NCBI GenBank assembly: GCA_023426575.1
Contig: JAFAAL010000041.1
Location: forward strand, 1-7,481
Direction of reading: 5' to 3'
Origin: Bacillota bacterium
Lineage (GTDB): Bacteria; Bacillota; Clostridia; Saccharofermentanales; DTU023
DNA length: 7,481 bases
In this document: piece after piece, positions 6,376 to 7,481 of the stretch
Layout of the letters: each line of letters opens with the position of its first letter
How positions within the stretch are numbered: position 1 is the stretch's first letter
Program-made: the position numbers and the translations under genes
Notes under the pieces: model-generated
The model's input: the letters and a program-made list of their open reading frames with translations, nothing else
Database searches by the model: none
Told to the model about the DNA's origin: nothing

Positions 6376-6419
6376 TTGATATCGAGAATATGCGCTCCTT
6401 TCTAGCGATTTCTCGCACT

Positions 6420-6442
6420 AAAAAGCGAGCTAGTAGCTCGCT
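6420..6442 (-). terminator. Intrinsic terminator of the phage-like module
   Basis: A 7-bp stem AGCGAGC/GCTCGCT with a 5-nt loop (6424-6442) is followed on the minus strand by TTTT. Two more pairs could form across the loop. It lies 10 bp beyond the TAA that ends the proline-rich frame of the last phage-like gene, a typical gene-to-terminator distance. Confidence 0.8.
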
Positions 6443-6461
6443 ATGGCTTGACTTAAAATGG

Positions 6462-6497
6462 AGGTATAGGATCAGGTGGAGGTGTAGGGTCAGGTGG
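6462..6497 (-). repeat. 18-bp tandem repeat, two copies, proline-rich coding
   Basis: Copies at 6462-6479 and 6480-6497 agree at 16 of 18 bases. In the +1 frame relative to the preceding gene they encode PPPDPT and PPPDPI. In the frame of that gene a TGA interrupts the second copy at 6490-6492. Confidence 0.8.
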
Positions 6498-7050
6498 TGG
6501 GGTATGCTTTCAAGTCTTTTATTGGTTTGGGTTCTCCTGCATCGTTATAAACATACCATTTGGTAGCCTTACGGACTATTTTACCGTTTTCCTCAACAAA
6601 CATTTTAGGTATTGATGTGAAAATCGCAGGGTCTCTCTCAACTGTTTGACCCGTTGTAAAATCAGTGCGGGGCGAGAACGTCAGTATATAGCTGCTTGCC
6701 TTCATCAGTTTATGATAGTCATCCTGAGATATTGTATGTAAGGATTTTCTTACGGAAGGAATTTCGTTCCACGTGCCATTCTTAAAACTATCCCCTTCTC
6801 GTATTTCAAATGGAGTTGCAATACCACCAACCGACGAGTACAAGTACATGTAAAAACTCAACGTAGGATCTTTCCACACATGACTTCCTGCTTTAATCCC
6901 AACAAAACGATAATAACACTTAAACTCACAGGCAAATGCCTCAGCAGGATAGTGGGTTATGTGAAGTACACCCTTAATCTCCTGTCGAACGCTACCATCG
7001 TGAAACAGTTCTTTTACAGATACTGCTTCAGTCACATGATCTAAAACCAT
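6490..7050 (-). CDS. Phage-associated protein of unknown function, possible frameshifted C-terminus
   Basis: A 186-residue soluble protein with no membrane segment, signal peptide or motif that I recognise. It has many aromatic residues and alternating short strands, as in phage tail or baseplate accessory proteins, but that is only suggestive. The ATG comes 1 nt after the stop codon of the tail-fibre-like gene, with AGGTGG six bases upstream, so the two are one transcription unit. The frame ends at TGA 6490-6492 after LKAYPTT. If the C-run near 6498-6501 were one base shorter, or ribosomes slipped +1 there, the protein would continue as YPPPDPTPPPDPIPPF and stop at TAA 6453-6455, right before the terminator. 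The gene is clearly richer in A+T than the left half of the window, which fits a phage origin. Confidence 0.8.
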   Translation of the reverse strand: MVLDHVTEAVSVKELFHDGSVRQEIKGVLHITHYPAEAFACEFKCYYRFVGIKAGSHVWKDPTLSFYMYLYSSVGGIATPFEIREGDSFKNGTWNEIPSVRKSLHTISQDDYHKLMKASSYILTFSPRTDFTTGQTVERDPAIFTSIPKMFVEENGKIVRKATKWYVYNDAGEPKPIKDLKAYPTT

Positions 7051-7051
7051 A

Positions 7052-7481
7052 TCAAACCACCTGTATGTAAATTGTTCCCGCCTCTCCTGTTGAGGGAGGA
7101 GGGTCGGTTCCTAGCGTGATTTTAGGAGTAGTGCCAAAGACAACTTCTGAAGACCCTCCCGTCTTAATCTCTGTCCATCCGCTGCTGCTTTGATACTCCA
7201 GCTTGTCGGCGTTGAATCTTAAACCGTGCGCTCCCTCTACACTCGCAACCTTTTTATCCTTATGACTATTCACGTCATTAATGGCCTCAACAATTGACTC
7301 TGCTTCAATATTTTCAAGGGTGAAAAGGTCACCTATATACTCACTTATATCCTTCGCCCACTGCGCACTGATGGCCTTCGTACTGTCAGCAACGGGGTCA
7401 TCTACAATGTCAACACTATCGCCTTTATCGCCTTTGTCGCCCTTCTCACCCTTAATCCGACCCACGTTTTCCCACGCAGCC
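7052..7481 (-). CDS. Phage tail-fibre-like protein with collagen-like run, C-terminal part
   Basis: The frame is open to the right edge with no stop before the first visible residues AWENVGRIKGEKGDKGDKGD, so the gene starts outside the window. A GTG at 7465 could act as a start but is more likely an internal valine. Four Gly-X-Y triplets (GEK GDK GDK GDS) form a short collagen-like stalk, a feature common in phage tail fibres and related trimeric proteins. After it comes a helical stretch and a C-terminal part with GLRFNADKLEYQSSSGWTEI, a pattern seen in phage tail proteins, and a glycine- and proline-rich end. The stop codon TGA is 1 nt from the ATG of the next gene. Role inferred: part of the tail tip or fibre of a prophage or phage-like particle. 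Confidence 0.8.
   Translation of the reverse strand, partial: AAWENVGRIKGEKGDKGDKGDSVDIVDDPVADSTKAISAQWAKDISEYIGDLFTLENIEAESIVEAINDVNSHKDKKVASVEGAHGLRFNADKLEYQSSSGWTEIKTGGSSEVVFGTTPKITLGTDPPPSTGEAGTIYIQVV

Larger units (their letters stand above)
5965..6419. other. Gene-poor junction between phage-like and chromosomal genes
   Basis: About 450 bp without a convincing gene. It holds the lipoprotein promoter, the hairpin array described separately, and a leftward promoter-like element. An ATG frame on the plus strand (6118-6315, 65 codons) exists, but it has only a weak ribosome binding site and runs through the inverted repeats, so I do not call it a gene. The stretch 6050-6200 shows nothing I can name. 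Confidence 0.5.

Overview
The window looks like a bacterial chromosome segment, most likely from a Firmicute (Bacillota). The evidence is strong AGGAGG ribosome binding sites before the chromosomal genes, a LytTR response regulator paired with a GHKL-type histidine kinase, and a short-leader lipoprotein. By eye, the left and middle parts are fairly G+C rich, with CTC, ATC and GAG codons prominent. The last kilobase is visibly richer in A+T. All convincing genes lie on the minus strand, so transcription runs from right to left.

Right end (7481 down to about 6420): the 3' end of a phage-type structural module. It holds the C-terminal part of a tail-fibre-like protein with a short collagen-like Gly-X-Y run, followed 1 nt later by an unrecognised protein. 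The annotated frame of that second protein stops just before an 18-bp tandem repeat. In the +1 frame the repeat encodes a proline-rich tail that ends directly in front of a good intrinsic terminator. No holin or lysin gene follows, so this is probably the edge of a prophage or a prophage remnant.

Junction (about 6420 down to 5965): about 450 bp without a convincing gene. It contains a leftward sigma-A-like promoter, a 94-bp segment bounded by 11-bp perfect inverted repeats with hairpins inside, and a strong 13-step hairpin. The first 16 bases of the 94-bp segment, read on the minus strand, resemble the 3' end of a tRNA-Ser. This could be an attachment-site scar, a small RNA or a miniature mobile element.

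Middle (5951 down to 5140): a monocistronic lipoprotein gene. The protein has a middle domain like DUF3221 and a C-terminal rhodanese-like domain that lacks the catalytic cysteine. It ends in an intrinsic terminator whose U-tract merges with the TATAAT of the next operon.

Left part (5105 down to 1): a compact operon of LytTR response regulator, GHKL histidine kinase (TGATG overlap), and two ABC half-transporters that overlap by 14 nt. The second transporter runs off the left edge. The pair probably works as a heterodimeric exporter controlled by, or coupled to, the AgrC/AgrA-like two-component system. No precursor peptide gene is visible, so the signal and substrate are unknown.
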